A stretch of DNA of 64,000 nt, from contig NZ_CP049249.1 in NCBI RefSeq assembly GCF_011046895.1, positions 1,026,501 through 1,090,500 of the forward strand, read 5' to 3'. The position numbers and the translations under genes are program-made. The notes under the pieces are model-generated. The model had not been told where the DNA came from. It was given only the letters and a program-made list of their open reading frames with translations, and did no database searches. Every line of letters starts with the position of its first letter. Within the stretch, counting starts at the first letter, position 1. This document shows, one piece after another, positions 8,857-17,811 of this stretch. The stretch comes from Rhizobium rhizoryzae. GTDB taxonomy: Bacteria > Pseudomonadota > Alphaproteobacteria > Rhizobiales > Rhizobiaceae.

Positions 8857-9605
8857 TGTCCGCGCAAACGAAAAACATCATTTCCGTGCGCGGGCTGGTG
8901 AAGTCATACGGAACCTTCACCGTGTTGCACGGCATTGATCTCGATATTGCGGAAGGCGAAGTGGTCTGCGTCATCGGGCCATCCGGCTCCGGCAAATCGA
9001 CCCTGATCCGCTGCATCAATCATCTGGAGGCCTTCTCTCCCGACAGCACGATTACCGTTGACGGCATTCGTGTGGAGCCCGGGGCGGCTCTCGCCAAGGT
9101 GAGAGCAGAGGTCGGGATGGTCTTCCAATCCTTCAATCTCTTCCCGCATATGACGGTTCTGAAAAACGTCATGCTGGCCCCCATGCGTGTGCGTGGTACG
9201 TCGGAAGCGGAAGCGGCGCGCAAGGCCCGCGAACTTCTGGCCCGCGTTGGCATTTCCGAGCAGGCCGAAAAATATCCCGGCCAGCTATCCGGCGGCCAGC
9301 AGCAGCGTGTGGCGATTGCCCGCGCACTCGCCATGGAGCCGAAGGTGCTGCTGTTCGATGAACCGACTTCGGCGCTTGATCCGGAAATGGTGGGTGAGGT
9401 GCTGGATGTCATGCGGCATCTTGCAGGCACGGGCGTCACCATGGTGGTCGTTACCCACGAAATGGGTTTTGCCCGGCAGGTGGCCGATCGCGTTATCTTC
9501 ATGGATGGCGGCAAGCTGATTGAAATGGGGTCGCCTGCCGAAATCTTCGACAATCCCCGTGAAGAGCGCACGCGCGGCTTTCTGCGCGCAGTGCTCAATC
9601 ATTGA
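8856..9605 (+). CDS. Polar amino-acid ABC transporter ATPase (GlnQ/HisP type)
   Basis: Cytoplasmic ATPase of the same importer, 249 aa. Walker [10 protein letters not shown] at 41-49, Q-loop [15 protein letters not shown], signature [15 protein letters not shown], Walker [15 protein letters not shown] and H-loop THEMGFAR are all intact. The TGATG junction with the permease indicates coupled translation; the aminotransferase-like gene follows 27 bp later, suggesting one transcript with the catabolic enzymes. Confidence 0.92.
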   Translation: MSAQTKNIISVRGLVKSYGTFTVLHGIDLDIAEGEVVCVIGPSGSGKSTLIRCINHLEAFSPDSTITVDGIRVEPGAALAKVRAEVGMVFQSFNLFPHMTVLKNVMLAPMRVRGTSEAEAARKARELLARVGISEQAEKYPGQLSGGQQQRVAIARALAMEPKVLLFDEPTSALDPEMVGEVLDVMRHLAGTGVTMVVVTHEMGFARQVADRVIFMDGGKLIEMGSPAEIFDNPREERTRGFLRAVLNH

Positions 9606-9632
9606 ACTCTTGAAGTCACAAGGAAATTCATC

Positions 9633-10898
9633 ATGGCCGACCAACCCTCGCTCGATCTCGACTTCGTCCGAAGCCAGTTTCCGGGTCTCAATCGCGGCTG
9701 GACCTTTTTCGATAACGCCGGGGGTTCACAGATCCTCCAGCCCGCGATGGACCGGATCAACAGCTTCCTGATCGAGCGCAATGTGCAGATCGGCGGCTCA
9801 TACGAAGTCTCACAGAACGCAGCCAAGGCGCTTTATGAAGCCCGCACAGCGGCCATGCATTTGGTCAATGCCACCCGGCCGGAAGAAATCGTGTTCGGCA
9901 GTTCGACGACGTCGCTCTTGCAAAACCTCGCTCGCGCCATGCAGAGCCAGTTGAACCCAGGCGATGAAATCATCGTCTCGATCAGCGATCACGAATCCAA
10001 TATCGGCCCCTGGGATCGGCTGCAGGATGCGGGCGTCGTGCTGAAATTCTGGCCGCTCAACAAGGATACGCTGACGCTGGAACTGGCCGATCTCGAAGCC
10101 CTGATGAGCGAGCGCACGCGACTTGTCTGCGTCACCCATGCTTCCAATATTCTGGGCTCGGTCAATCCTATCCGCCAGTTTGCCGATTTCGTTCATGAGC
10201 GCGGCGCGCGGATCTGCGTGGATGCGGTGGCCTATGCCCCGCACCGCCTTGTCGACGTCCAGGCTTTCGATGTCGATTACTACGTCTTCAGCCTCTACAA
10301 GACCTATGGCCCGCATTACGCGCTGATGTACGGCAAGTACGATCACCTGCTGGACCTGGATACGCTGTACCACTACTTCTACGGCAAGGATAAGGTGCCG
10401 GGCAAACTGGAGCCGGGCAACCCCAATTACGAGCTTGCCTATTCGACCTGTGGCATCGTGGATTATCTCAGCAAGCTCGGCGAACAGGCGGGCGATACGG
10501 GCAGCGTTCGAAGCCGGATCGAAACGGCATTCAAGGCCATTACCGCGCAGGAAGATGCGTTGACGGAGCGGCTGCTCTCCTATCTCCGCTCCCGCAACGA
10601 TTGCCAGATTGTTGGCCAGAGCCACAACCGCGAGAGCCTGCGCGTTCCCACAATTGCCTTCCGTTTCGATGGCCGCAACGCCGCCGATCTCTGCAAGGCC
10701 ATGGATGAGTACAAGATTGCCATGCGGTTCGGCGATTTCCATTCCCGCCGTTTGGCCGAATATCTCGACCTGACCGATCAGGGCGGCATGTTGCGTGTCT
10801 CTATGGTGCATTACAATACGCTGGAAGAGGTGGATCGCTTCACGGCGGCGCTGGACCGGATTCTGTCCAGCAATGCCGGCTTGGCCAAGGCAAGCTGA
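9633..10898 (+). CDS. Class V aminotransferase / cysteine desulfurase-like PLP enzyme
   Basis: 421-aa PLP-dependent enzyme of the aminotransferase class V fold, cysteine-desulfurase-like subgroup. Visible motifs: an N-terminal RSQFPGLNRGWTFFDNAGGS, SSTTSLLQNLARA for phosphate binding, DHESNIGPW (His stacking on PLP), CVDAVAYAPHR (Asp contacting the pyridine N), and the Schiff-base lysine in FSLYKTYGPHYA (Lys223). No obvious mobile-loop active-site Cys of true NifS/IscS was recognised, so a lyase or transaminase acting on the imported compound is more likely than Fe-S cluster assembly. It sits between the transporter and the hydantoinase; the exact reaction is unknown. Confidence 0.75.
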   Translation: MADQPSLDLDFVRSQFPGLNRGWTFFDNAGGSQILQPAMDRINSFLIERNVQIGGSYEVSQNAAKALYEARTAAMHLVNATRPEEIVFGSSTTSLLQNLARAMQSQLNPGDEIIVSISDHESNIGPWDRLQDAGVVLKFWPLNKDTLTLELADLEALMSERTRLVCVTHASNILGSVNPIRQFADFVHERGARICVDAVAYAPHRLVDVQAFDVDYYVFSLYKTYGPHYALMYGKYDHLLDLDTLYHYFYGKDKVPGKLEPGNPNYELAYSTCGIVDYLSKLGEQAGDTGSVRSRIETAFKAITAQEDALTERLLSYLRSRNDCQIVGQSHNRESLRVPTIAFRFDGRNAADLCKAMDEYKIAMRFGDFHSRRLAEYLDLTDQGGMLRVSMVHYNTLEEVDRFTAALDRILSSNAGLAKAS

Positions 10899-10910
10899 GG
10901 GGCGGGCGAG

Positions 10911-12323
10911 ATGCGTTTTGACACCATCATTCGCAATGGCACCGTTGCGACGGCCAGCGACACCTTCGTCTGTGATATCGGTATCCGGGACGGGCGGATC
11001 GCGGCGCTTTCCACTGAACTGGAGGATGCAGACGAGGTCATTGATGCGACCGGTCTCTTCGTTCTTCCAGGCGGCATAGACAGCCATGTGCATCTGGACC
11101 AGCCATCCGGCGATGGCATCGTCATGGCGGATGATTTCGATAGCGGCACGCGCTCGGCAGCCATCGGCGGCAACAGCACGGTTCTCGCCTTCTGCATGCA
11201 GGAGAAAGGACAGACGCTTCGCGAGGCGCTAAAGGTCTATCACGAAAAGGCGCAAGGCAAATGCCATGTGGACGTCGCCTTCCATCTGGTGATTACCGAT
11301 CCGACGCCGGAGGTTCTGGGGCAGGAACTGCCTGCCCTCGTGGAGGACGGCTACACCTCTCTGAAAGTCTTCATGACCTATGAAGGCCTGCGCCTGCGCG
11401 ACGACCAGATCCTCGATACGCTGGATGCTGCCCGTCGCACCGGGGCCCTCGTCATGGTCCATTGCGAGAACGAGGATGCTATCCGCTACCTGATTGGACG
11501 GCACGAGGAAGAGGGCAAGTTCGCGCCTAAATATCATGCGACGACCCGGCCCATTCCCGCCGAGCGGGAGGCCACGCACCGCGCTCTCTCACTCGCGGAA
11601 ATCGTGGATGTTCCAATCGTCATCGTCCACGTGTCCAACCGGGAAGCCATGGAGGAAATCCGGCGCGCCCGCCAGCGCGGCCAGAAGATTGCCGGGGAAA
11701 CCTGCCCGCAATATCTGATGCTGACGGCGGATGATCTCGACCGTGATGCGCTGGAGGGAGCCAAATATGTCTGCTCTCCGCCTCCGCGTGACAAGGCCAG
11801 TCAGGATGCGTGCTGGGAAGGGCTGGAGCAGAATGTCTTCGACCTCTTCTCATCCGATCACTGCCCCTTCCGCTATGAGGATGTGCACGGCAAGCTGAAC
11901 GAGAAGGGCAAACGCCATTTCCGCTGGATACCGAATGGCATTCCGGGTGTTGCGACACGCCTGCCGATCCTGTTTTCGGAAGGTGTCATGAAAGGGCGTA
12001 TCACCCTCAATCAGTTCGTGGCGCAGACTGCAACCAACCATGCCAAGCTTTATGGTCTTTATCCGCGAAAGGGCACGATCTGCGTTGGTGCTGATGCGGA
12101 TCTGGCGCTTTGGGATCCGAACCGTCAGGTCACCATCACCAATGATATTCTGGCCCACGGCTCGGATTACACACCTTACCAAGGTGTGGAGGTACGCGGT
12201 TGGCCGGTACGCCTTTTCGTTCGCGGAAATTCGGTGATGGAATCCGGTGCAATGGTCGAGGAGGCGCCGAGCGGCCATTATCTTAGCCGTCAGCGCTCTT
12301 CTCTGGTTTCGAAACCCGCCTGA
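10911..12323 (+). CDS. Dihydropyrimidinase / hydantoinase (D-hydantoinase family)
   Basis: Metal-dependent cyclic amidohydrolase, 470 aa, opening cyclic ureides or imides such as dihydropyrimidines or hydantoins to carbamoyl amino acids. The binuclear centre is complete: HVH at 59-61, carboxylated Lys152 in SLKVFMTYEG, His184 in VMVHCENED, His240 in IVHVSNREA and Asp316 in FSSDHCPF. It starts 12 bp after the aminotransferase-like gene and ends in a strong terminator. No N-carbamoyl-amidase gene lies next to it. The convergent neighbour is a cyclic-imidase-type deacetylase, supporting a theme of cyclic amide breakdown. Confidence 0.87.
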   Translation: MRFDTIIRNGTVATASDTFVCDIGIRDGRIAALSTELEDADEVIDATGLFVLPGGIDSHVHLDQPSGDGIVMADDFDSGTRSAAIGGNSTVLAFCMQEKGQTLREALKVYHEKAQGKCHVDVAFHLVITDPTPEVLGQELPALVEDGYTSLKVFMTYEGLRLRDDQILDTLDAARRTGALVMVHCENEDAIRYLIGRHEEEGKFAPKYHATTRPIPAEREATHRALSLAEIVDVPIVIVHVSNREAMEEIRRARQRGQKIAGETCPQYLMLTADDLDRDALEGAKYVCSPPPRDKASQDACWEGLEQNVFDLFSSDHCPFRYEDVHGKLNEKGKRHFRWIPNGIPGVATRLPILFSEGVMKGRITLNQFVAQTATNHAKLYGLYPRKGTICVGADADLALWDPNRQVTITNDILAHGSDYTPYQGVEVRGWPVRLFVRGNSVMESGAMVEEAPSGHYLSRQRSSLVSKPA

Positions 12324-12336
12324 AACCCTGTATGAG

Positions 12337-12362
12337 GAATGGTCAGCCGGTGCTGACCATTC
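12337..12362 (+). terminator. Terminator of the amino-acid transport/hydantoinase operon
   Basis: Perfect 11-bp stem GAATGGTCAGC / GCTGACCATTC with a CGGT loop, followed by TTTCGT. It begins 14 bp past the hydantoinase stop. It overlaps the last codons and stop of the convergent deacetylase gene (stop at 12343-12345). Confidence 0.75.
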
Positions 12363-13251
12363 TTTCGTCCTCTGCCGCGGCATTCTTGACGAAGCCAGCA
12401 ATATCGGCATGCGTTGCAAACCACACATCGTCATGCTGCTGGATGTGGGCGATCAACTCTTCAAGAATAAAGATGCGTGAGCGATAGCCCGTGACATGCG
12501 GGTGCATGGTCAAGAGAAACAGCCCGCCCTCCTGATAGGCGCGATCGAACTCCCGCTTGAAGATATCCAGTACTGCCGGTGGCGGCGTGTATGGGCGGTG
12601 CGCGGTAAACCGGTTCATATTGAAATAGACCGCATCGTCGCGGATCCATTCGACCGGCAGTTCCACCATGCCGGTCGCTTCCCCATCTTCCACGAGTTCA
12701 TACGGATCATCGTCCGCCATCAGCGATGAATCATAGAGCAGCCCGAGTTCGCGCTGGATCTTGAGCGTCGCGGCGGAAAAATCCCATGAGGGTGTGCGCA
12801 TGCCGACCGGGCGAATGCCGGTGATCTTTTCCAGCGTATCAGCCGCGCGGAAGTGCAATTCGCGCTCTTTCTCTGGCGGAACCTTGGTATTCACCTCGTG
12901 GATCCAGCCATGCAGGCCGATTTCATGGCCTTCTGCGATGACCTGGCGTTGCTCATCCGGATAGAGCAGGGCGGCTACGGCTGGCACGAAGAAGGTGGCC
13001 GGAACTCCCGCCTGTTTCAGCACCTGAAGAATGCGTGGCACGCCGACGCGATTTCCATATTGTCCCTGCGACATGCGGCCAATGGATTCGCCGCCATCGC
13101 GCAACTCATTGGTCTCGTGGTCGCTATCGAAGGAGAGGGCAACGGCGCAGCGCGCACCGCCTTGCCAGACCTTCGGCTTCAGCGAGCGCCCAGCGCGCAC
13201 CTTTTCCACCTTGCCGCGCCAAGTGGCCTCATCCCATTCCCAGGGTTCCAT
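12343..13251 (-). CDS. Polysaccharide-deacetylase-fold hydrolase, HpPgdA / cyclic imidase type
   Basis: 302-aa NodB-fold hydrolase. The metal ligands look intact: FDSD at 41-44 and the H-x3-H motif HGWIH at 114-118; GQYGNRVGVPRILQVLKQ and ATFFVP are typical of the group containing Helicobacter PgdA and bacterial cyclic imide hydrolases. There is no signal peptide, so it acts in the cytoplasm and is unlikely to modify the cell wall. It is the last gene of the peptide-transport operon, 14 bp after the fused ATPase, and converges on the hydantoinase gene. A small-molecule cyclic amide/imide substrate is inferred. Confidence 0.75.
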   Translation of the reverse strand: MEPWEWDEATWRGKVEKVRAGRSLKPKVWQGGARCAVALSFDSDHETNELRDGGESIGRMSQGQYGNRVGVPRILQVLKQAGVPATFFVPAVAALLYPDEQRQVIAEGHEIGLHGWIHEVNTKVPPEKERELHFRAADTLEKITGIRPVGMRTPSWDFSAATLKIQRELGLLYDSSLMADDDPYELVEDGEATGMVELPVEWIRDDAVYFNMNRFTAHRPYTPPPAVLDIFKREFDRAYQEGGLFLLTMHPHVTGYRSRIFILEELIAHIQQHDDVWFATHADIAGFVKNAAAEDERMVSTG

Positions 13252-13265
13252 TGTAGAATTCCTCT

Positions 13266-14996
13266 TTATTCAGCCGCCACGGGCAAGGCAGGGACCGCCG
13301 CCAGCAGGCGGCGCGTATAATCATGATGCGGGTTGTCGTAGATCGCAGCCGCATCGCCTTCTTCGACAATCTGGCCGCGATACATGATGGCGACCCGATC
13401 GCACAGATGCCGCACGACCGAGAGATCGTGGCTGATGAAGATCAGCGAGAGATCGAGTTCCGAGCGCAGGCGGATCAAGAGATTGATGATCTGCGCCTGG
13501 ATAGACACATCAAGCGAGGCAACCGGCTCATCACACACCACGACATCCGGCTGCATGGCAAGCGCCCGCGCAATGGCTATGCGCTGGCGTTGCCCGCCGG
13601 AAAACTGGTGCGGGAAGCGGTTTGCAAGAGATGGATCAAGTCCAACGGCAGCAAGCCAGGATTGGACGTAGGCGGCGGACTCCGCCCGTGTCACCAGACC
13701 ATGAGCAATTGGCCCTTCCGCCACGATATCACCAATGCGCATACGCCCGTTCAGCGAGGCAAACGGATCCTGAAAGATGGTTTGGACCCGGGTGGTCACT
13801 TTGCGTGGGCTTCGGCCCGCACTCATGACCGGCTGGCCATTCAGGCGAATACTGCCGGAGGTGGGAACTGTAATGCCCGCCGCCATGCGCCCCAGCGTCG
13901 ATTTACCCGAACCAGATTCGCCAACCAGTCCCAGAACTTCGCCGCGCTTTAGGACAAGGCTGACATCGCTTACCGCATGCACCGAGGGATGCGGCTGCGC
14001 AATGCCCGATTTGATAGCGAGTTTGAGGAGGAAGCCAGTTGGTTTCTCGAACCGTTTCACCGCATGGTCGATGACGAGATAGGGGCTGCCGAGCGGTGGC
14101 AGGTTGGCCGTCTTTTCCTTGCGGGGCGGCGGGGCTGCATCCTCAATGCCGCTGCCGCGCAACAGCAGCTGACCCGGTTTGGCGCGAGAGGGTAGGGCAT
14201 CCAGCAGCGATTTCGTATAGTCGTGCTGCGGTTTTGTGAGAACGCCCATGGCAGGGCCGATTTCGACAATCTTGCCCGTTTTCATCACGGCCACGCGATC
14301 CGCGATGGAAGAAACGATTGCGAGGTCGTGACTGATCCAGATCAGCGTCGTGCCAAGCTCTGCCACCAGTTCCTTCATTTCCGTCAGAATTTCCGCCTGA
14401 ATGGAAACGTCGAGCGCCGTCGTCGGCTCGTCGCAGATGATGAGTTTCGGGCGATGGAGCAGGGCGATAGCAATGGCCACGCGCTGGCGCATGCCGCCGG
14501 AAAACTGATGCGGAAAGAAATCGATCTTGCGTTCCGGTTCCGAGATCCGGACTTGGCGCAATGCCTTGATCGCCCGTTCACGGGCATCCGCAGCGCTGAT
14601 CTTTTCGTGGGCCTCCAGTGCCAGCCGGATCTGCGTTCCGATGGAGAGCACGGGGTTCAGCGTCATCATCGGGTCCTGAAAGACCATCGAAATCGTCTTG
14701 CCGCGAATGGCACGCAGTTCATGCGCAGAGAGGCCGACGAGTTCGCGACCCTCCAGCTTGATCGACGAGCCTTCGACAATCCGGCCCGGTTCATCGATCA
14801 AGCCGATAATCGAAAAGCCGGTGATGGATTTGCCTGAACCGGATTCGCCCACCAGACCCAGCACTTCGCCGGATGCGAGAGAGAACGAGACCCCGTCCAC
14901 GGCCTTGATTTCGCCGCGTGCCGTCGCAAACCAGGTGTTGAGATTGCTGACTTCCAGCAGCGGTGTCTGTGTTGCAGCCATGTTTTGCACGGTCAT
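13266..14996 (-). CDS. Peptide ABC transporter ATPase, two fused nucleotide-binding domains (GsiA-like)
   Basis: 576-aa protein joining DppD-like and DppF-like ATPases. The first Walker A is GESGSGKS near 50-57 with signature [12 protein letters not shown]; the second is near 350-360 with [15 protein letters not shown]. Each half has its own oligopeptide C-terminal extension ([12 protein letters not shown]... and [12 protein letters not shown]...). Fused ATPases of this kind are typical of GsiA, the glutathione importer ATPase. The start overlaps the permease stop by 4 bp. It powers both permeases upstream. Confidence 0.9.
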   Translation of the reverse strand: MTVQNMAATQTPLLEVSNLNTWFATARGEIKAVDGVSFSLASGEVLGLVGESGSGKSITGFSIIGLIDEPGRIVEGSSIKLEGRELVGLSAHELRAIRGKTISMVFQDPMMTLNPVLSIGTQIRLALEAHEKISAADARERAIKALRQVRISEPERKIDFFPHQFSGGMRQRVAIAIALLHRPKLIICDEPTTALDVSIQAEILTEMKELVAELGTTLIWISHDLAIVSSIADRVAVMKTGKIVEIGPAMGVLTKPQHDYTKSLLDALPSRAKPGQLLLRGSGIEDAAPPPRKEKTANLPPLGSPYLVIDHAVKRFEKPTGFLLKLAIKSGIAQPHPSVHAVSDVSLVLKRGEVLGLVGESGSGKSTLGRMAAGITVPTSGSIRLNGQPVMSAGRSPRKVTTRVQTIFQDPFASLNGRMRIGDIVAEGPIAHGLVTRAESAAYVQSWLAAVGLDPSLANRFPHQFSGGQRQRIAIARALAMQPDVVVCDEPVASLDVSIQAQIINLLIRLRSELDLSLIFISHDLSVVRHLCDRVAIMYRGQIVEEGDAAAIYDNPHHDYTRRLLAAVPALPVAAE

Positions 14997-15868
14997 CGGC
15001 GAAGCCTCGGGTTAAGCTGGTCGCGGATCTGGTCACCAACGAGGTTCAGCGACACGATGAACAGAATGAGCGCTATGCCGGGATAGATCGAAATCCAGTA
15101 GCGGCCGGACAAGAGATACTGGAAGCCGTTCGCGATCAGCATGCCCAGCGAAGGTTCGGTTGGCGGAAGGCCCACGCCCAGGAACGAAAGCGTTGCTTCC
15201 AGCGAGATGGCGCTTGCCACCTGCACCGTTGCCACGACGATGAGTGGCGGCAGTGAGTTCGGCAAAATGTGCTTCAGCACGACCCGCAGCGGCGAAAGGG
15301 GAATGGACAGTGCCGCCTCGACATAATCCTTCTGCCGTTCCGCCGATGCCGCACCATGGGCTGTCCGCGCGAAATAGGCGTATTGCGCGAAGATCAGCGC
15401 CATGATCAGCTGATAACGCCCTTGGCCCAGCAGAGCCGCGATCACGAAGGCCAGCAGAATGGCCGGGAACGAAAGCTGAAGATCCACAATCCGCATGACT
15501 ATGCTCTCGTAGCGCCCGCCGATATAGGCCGCCGAGCAACCGACGAGCGCTCCAACCACGAAGGCAACCCCGCCGGCAATAACGCCCATCTGCAACGAAA
15601 TGCGCAGGCCGTAGATGATGGCGGACAACAGGTCACGTCCTTGCGAATCCGTGCCCAGCCAGTGCGTATAGCCACCGGTGCCGACATAGCCGGGCGCGCG
15701 GCGCGCATCGCGCAGCACCAGATTGGCGAGATCATAGGGGTCTTGCGGGGTCACCAGCGGCGCGATCAACGCGATGAAGACGATGGCGAACACAACGATT
15801 GCCGCGCCCGTTGCGACCTTGTTGCGAGTGAATTCCTGAACGAAGCGTCCAAACAAGGTGTCTCTCAT
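14993..15868 (-). CDS. Peptide ABC transporter permease (DppC/GsiD type)
   Basis: Second inner-membrane permease of the importer, 291 aa. It has the DppC-type N-terminal leader (FTRNKVATGAAIVVFAIVFI) followed by a periplasmic loop with HWLGTDSQGRDLLSAIIYG and the coupling-loop motif YVEAALSIPLSPLRVVLKHI. The ATG at 15868 lies 1 bp from the DppB stop, and the 3' end overlaps the ATPase. Confidence 0.9.
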   Translation of the reverse strand: MRDTLFGRFVQEFTRNKVATGAAIVVFAIVFIALIAPLVTPQDPYDLANLVLRDARRAPGYVGTGGYTHWLGTDSQGRDLLSAIIYGLRISLQMGVIAGGVAFVVGALVGCSAAYIGGRYESIVMRIVDLQLSFPAILLAFVIAALLGQGRYQLIMALIFAQYAYFARTAHGAASAERQKDYVEAALSIPLSPLRVVLKHILPNSLPPLIVVATVQVASAISLEATLSFLGVGLPPTEPSLGMLIANGFQYLLSGRYWISIYPGIALILFIVSLNLVGDQIRDQLNPRLRR

Positions 15869-15869
15869 A

Positions 15870-16841
15870 TCAGGCGCGTCCCTTTCTCAGGCGGGGATCG
15901 AGCAGGGCATAGGTAAGATCGACCACGAGGTTTATGACGATGAAAAGAAGGGCAACGAGCATCAGGTAAGCCACCATCACCGGCCTATCGAGCGAGGTAA
16001 TGCTGTCGATGATCAGCTTGCCGAGGCCCGGCCAAGAGAAAATCGTTTCCGTGACGACCGCGAAGGCGAGCGTGGAAGCCAGCTCCAGACCGAACACGGT
16101 GACAAGCGGGATCGAGATCAGCCGAAGGACATGGCGGCTCAACACGGTGAACTCTGTCAGCCCGGCAGCGCGGGCAAATTTCACCGTATCGCTCAGCATC
16201 AGTTCGCGGGTACCTGCCCGTGCAAGGCGGATCATCAACGAGAATTTGAAGAGAGCGAGATTGAGAGCGGGAAGTACCAGATGCTTCCACCCGTCAGCCG
16301 TCAGGAAACTGAATTCGAAGCCGCCGATGCTGACGGTTTCTCCACGCCCGCCTGCGGGCATGATGCCGAGCTGAACGGCAAACACCATGATCAGCATCAG
16401 GCCGAACCAGAAGGTCGGTACCGAGAAACCCAGAATGGAAATCGCCATGATGGCGCGGGAGATCGGGCTGTGCGGCTTGTAGCCGGCATACATGCCAATC
16501 GGTATTCCTACCAGACTGGCGAAGATAACCGCCGTCAAAGTCAGTTCCAGCGTTGCGGGCAGGCGCGACAGGATCAACTCGCTGACCGGCATGTTGTAAA
16601 CCAGAGAGCGCCCGAAATCGCCATGGAAAACGCGACCGAGAAAAGCGAAATACTGCTGCCAGAGCGGTTGATCCAGTCCGTATTGCGCAATGATGGCGGC
16701 GCGAATGTCCTGTGTGGCATCCGGCGAGATGAGCACATCGATCGGATTGCCCACGGCGTAAACACCTGTGAACACAAGCGCAGACATCGCAAAGATCACG
16801 ATGACCGCCTGCCACAGTCGCTGCAGGATGAAAGCAAGCAT
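15870..16841 (-). CDS. Peptide ABC transporter permease (DppB/GsiC type)
   Basis: First inner-membrane permease, 323 aa, with the DppB pattern: membrane anchor at the start (MLAFILQRLWQAVIVIFAMS), DIRAAIIAQYGLDQPLWQQY near 65-84, and the coupling loop FARAAGLTEFTVLSRHVLR near 202-220. About 70 bp separate it from the upstream creatininase-family gene. The matching binding protein is not in this operon but in the divergent one at 18375, an unusual split. Confidence 0.9.
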   Translation of the reverse strand: MLAFILQRLWQAVIVIFAMSALVFTGVYAVGNPIDVLISPDATQDIRAAIIAQYGLDQPLWQQYFAFLGRVFHGDFGRSLVYNMPVSELILSRLPATLELTLTAVIFASLVGIPIGMYAGYKPHSPISRAIMAISILGFSVPTFWFGLMLIMVFAVQLGIMPAGGRGETVSIGGFEFSFLTADGWKHLVLPALNLALFKFSLMIRLARAGTRELMLSDTVKFARAAGLTEFTVLSRHVLRLISIPLVTVFGLELASTLAFAVVTETIFSWPGLGKLIIDSITSLDRPVMVAYLMLVALLFIVINLVVDLTYALLDPRLRKGRA

Positions 16842-16912
16842 AAGTTCCCGTCCTTCAATGGTGAGACCCGTCTTGATGCGGGCTTATCGTTCAGCTGATA
16901 TGCGACGTGAGA

Positions 16913-17614
16913 TCAGTGCCACTCGTCTTCCAGAAGCGCGCGCGTCTCGGCAACGGCAACGTCCCAGATCGCCAGCATATCTTCGTCCGGCCTCTGGTAG
17001 AGCCCGTGATAGTTGCCATCGCCCAGCATTTCCCGCTTGCGGGCCGCATCCACCCGCGCCAGCCGTGCATAATCGGCTTGCGGCTTAGCACCCGTCGGCT
17101 GGCGGGGATCGTTGGTTCGGGTCCAGGGAAAGTTTTCCATCCAAGAGGCATGCGATGCTGCCGGGTCCGTCGCCTGCACCTTGGCCCAGGTCTTGGGCGC
17201 GCGCCACCAGTCGTGGAACTTCACGGAACAATCCGGATGCGCGTTCAGCCATTCGGAGATCACGGCTGTTGCAGGCGTGTTGCCGCCGTGACCGTTGACG
17301 ATCAGGATGCGGCGAAAGCCTGAGCGGTACATGCTGTCAAGCAGATCGCGGATAACGCCGATATAGGTGGAAAGCGTCAATGTCAGGGTGCCGGGATAGG
17401 TCGCGAAGGATGATGCGAGACCGTAGGGCATGACGGGAAAAACCGGCACGCCCAATGGTTCGGCAGCATCCACCGATACTTTCTCGGCCAGGATCATGTC
17501 GACCGCGAGACTGAGATAGGCGTGCTGCTCCACGCTGCCGATCGGCAAGATGCAGCGATCATCCTTGGCGGCACGCTCCTCGACCTGCATCCAGTTCATT
17601 TCTGCGATTTTCAT
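16913..17614 (-). CDS. Creatininase-family amidohydrolase
   Basis: 233-aa cytoplasmic metal hydrolase of the creatininase superfamily. The ATG at 17614 (MKIAEMNWMQ) has GGGAG 5-9 bases upstream; the longer open frame extends across the regulatory region and is rejected. Metal-site candidates are Glu29 and His31 (SVEQHAYLSLAVD), Asp39, and His109 in VNGHGGNTPA. The family contains creatininase, FAPy deformylase, IolN-type hydrolases and MftE, so the substrate is open. As first gene of a peptide-importer operon divergent from an isoaspartyl peptidase unit, it probably cleaves an amide or cyclic amide product of the imported compound. Confidence 0.78.
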   Translation of the reverse strand: MKIAEMNWMQVEERAAKDDRCILPIGSVEQHAYLSLAVDMILAEKVSVDAAEPLGVPVFPVMPYGLASSFATYPGTLTLTLSTYIGVIRDLLDSMYRSGFRRILIVNGHGGNTPATAVISEWLNAHPDCSVKFHDWWRAPKTWAKVQATDPAASHASWMENFPWTRTNDPRQPTGAKPQADYARLARVDAARKREMLGDGNYHGLYQRPDEDMLAIWDVAVAETRALLEDEWH

Positions 17615-17717
17615 GAAAGCTCCCACCTTGCCATGACGCCCGCGCTCACTGAGCAAAAAGCAGGCACTCGGCACAAAAAATGACGGGTCGGCGAAGGCTG
17701 CCCTCCCCAACCATGAT

Positions 17718-17783
17718 GTTCCATACGGAACTAAAAAAAGAGATTGACAGTCTATTAGCCTACCGTCAAGTTCCATACGGTAC
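17718..17783. promoter_or_regulatory. Duplicated 14-bp palindrome in the divergent promoter region (putative MarR operators)
   Basis: GTTCCATACGGAAC at 17718-17731 is a perfect inverted repeat (5-bp arms, ATAC centre). GTTCCATACGGTAC at 17770-17783 repeats it with one change. The two copies start 52 bp apart, close to five helical turns, and flank a TTGACA at 17744-17749. They lie between the leftward creatininase/permease operon (start 17614) and marR (start 17812). Direct binding by the MarR protein is inferred from position and symmetry. Confidence 0.75.
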
Positions 17784-17811
17784 AAAATTGAATTGGGGCC
17801 AAGCACCGATC

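Noticed and set aside
9633..10898. Assignment as IscS/SufS cysteine desulfurase
   Set aside because: No isc/suf/nif genes nearby and no recognisable catalytic-cysteine loop.
9810..11093. 427-codon antisense frame over the class V enzyme and hydantoinase
   Set aside because: Spans two convincing plus-strand genes and their junction and shows no domain pattern.
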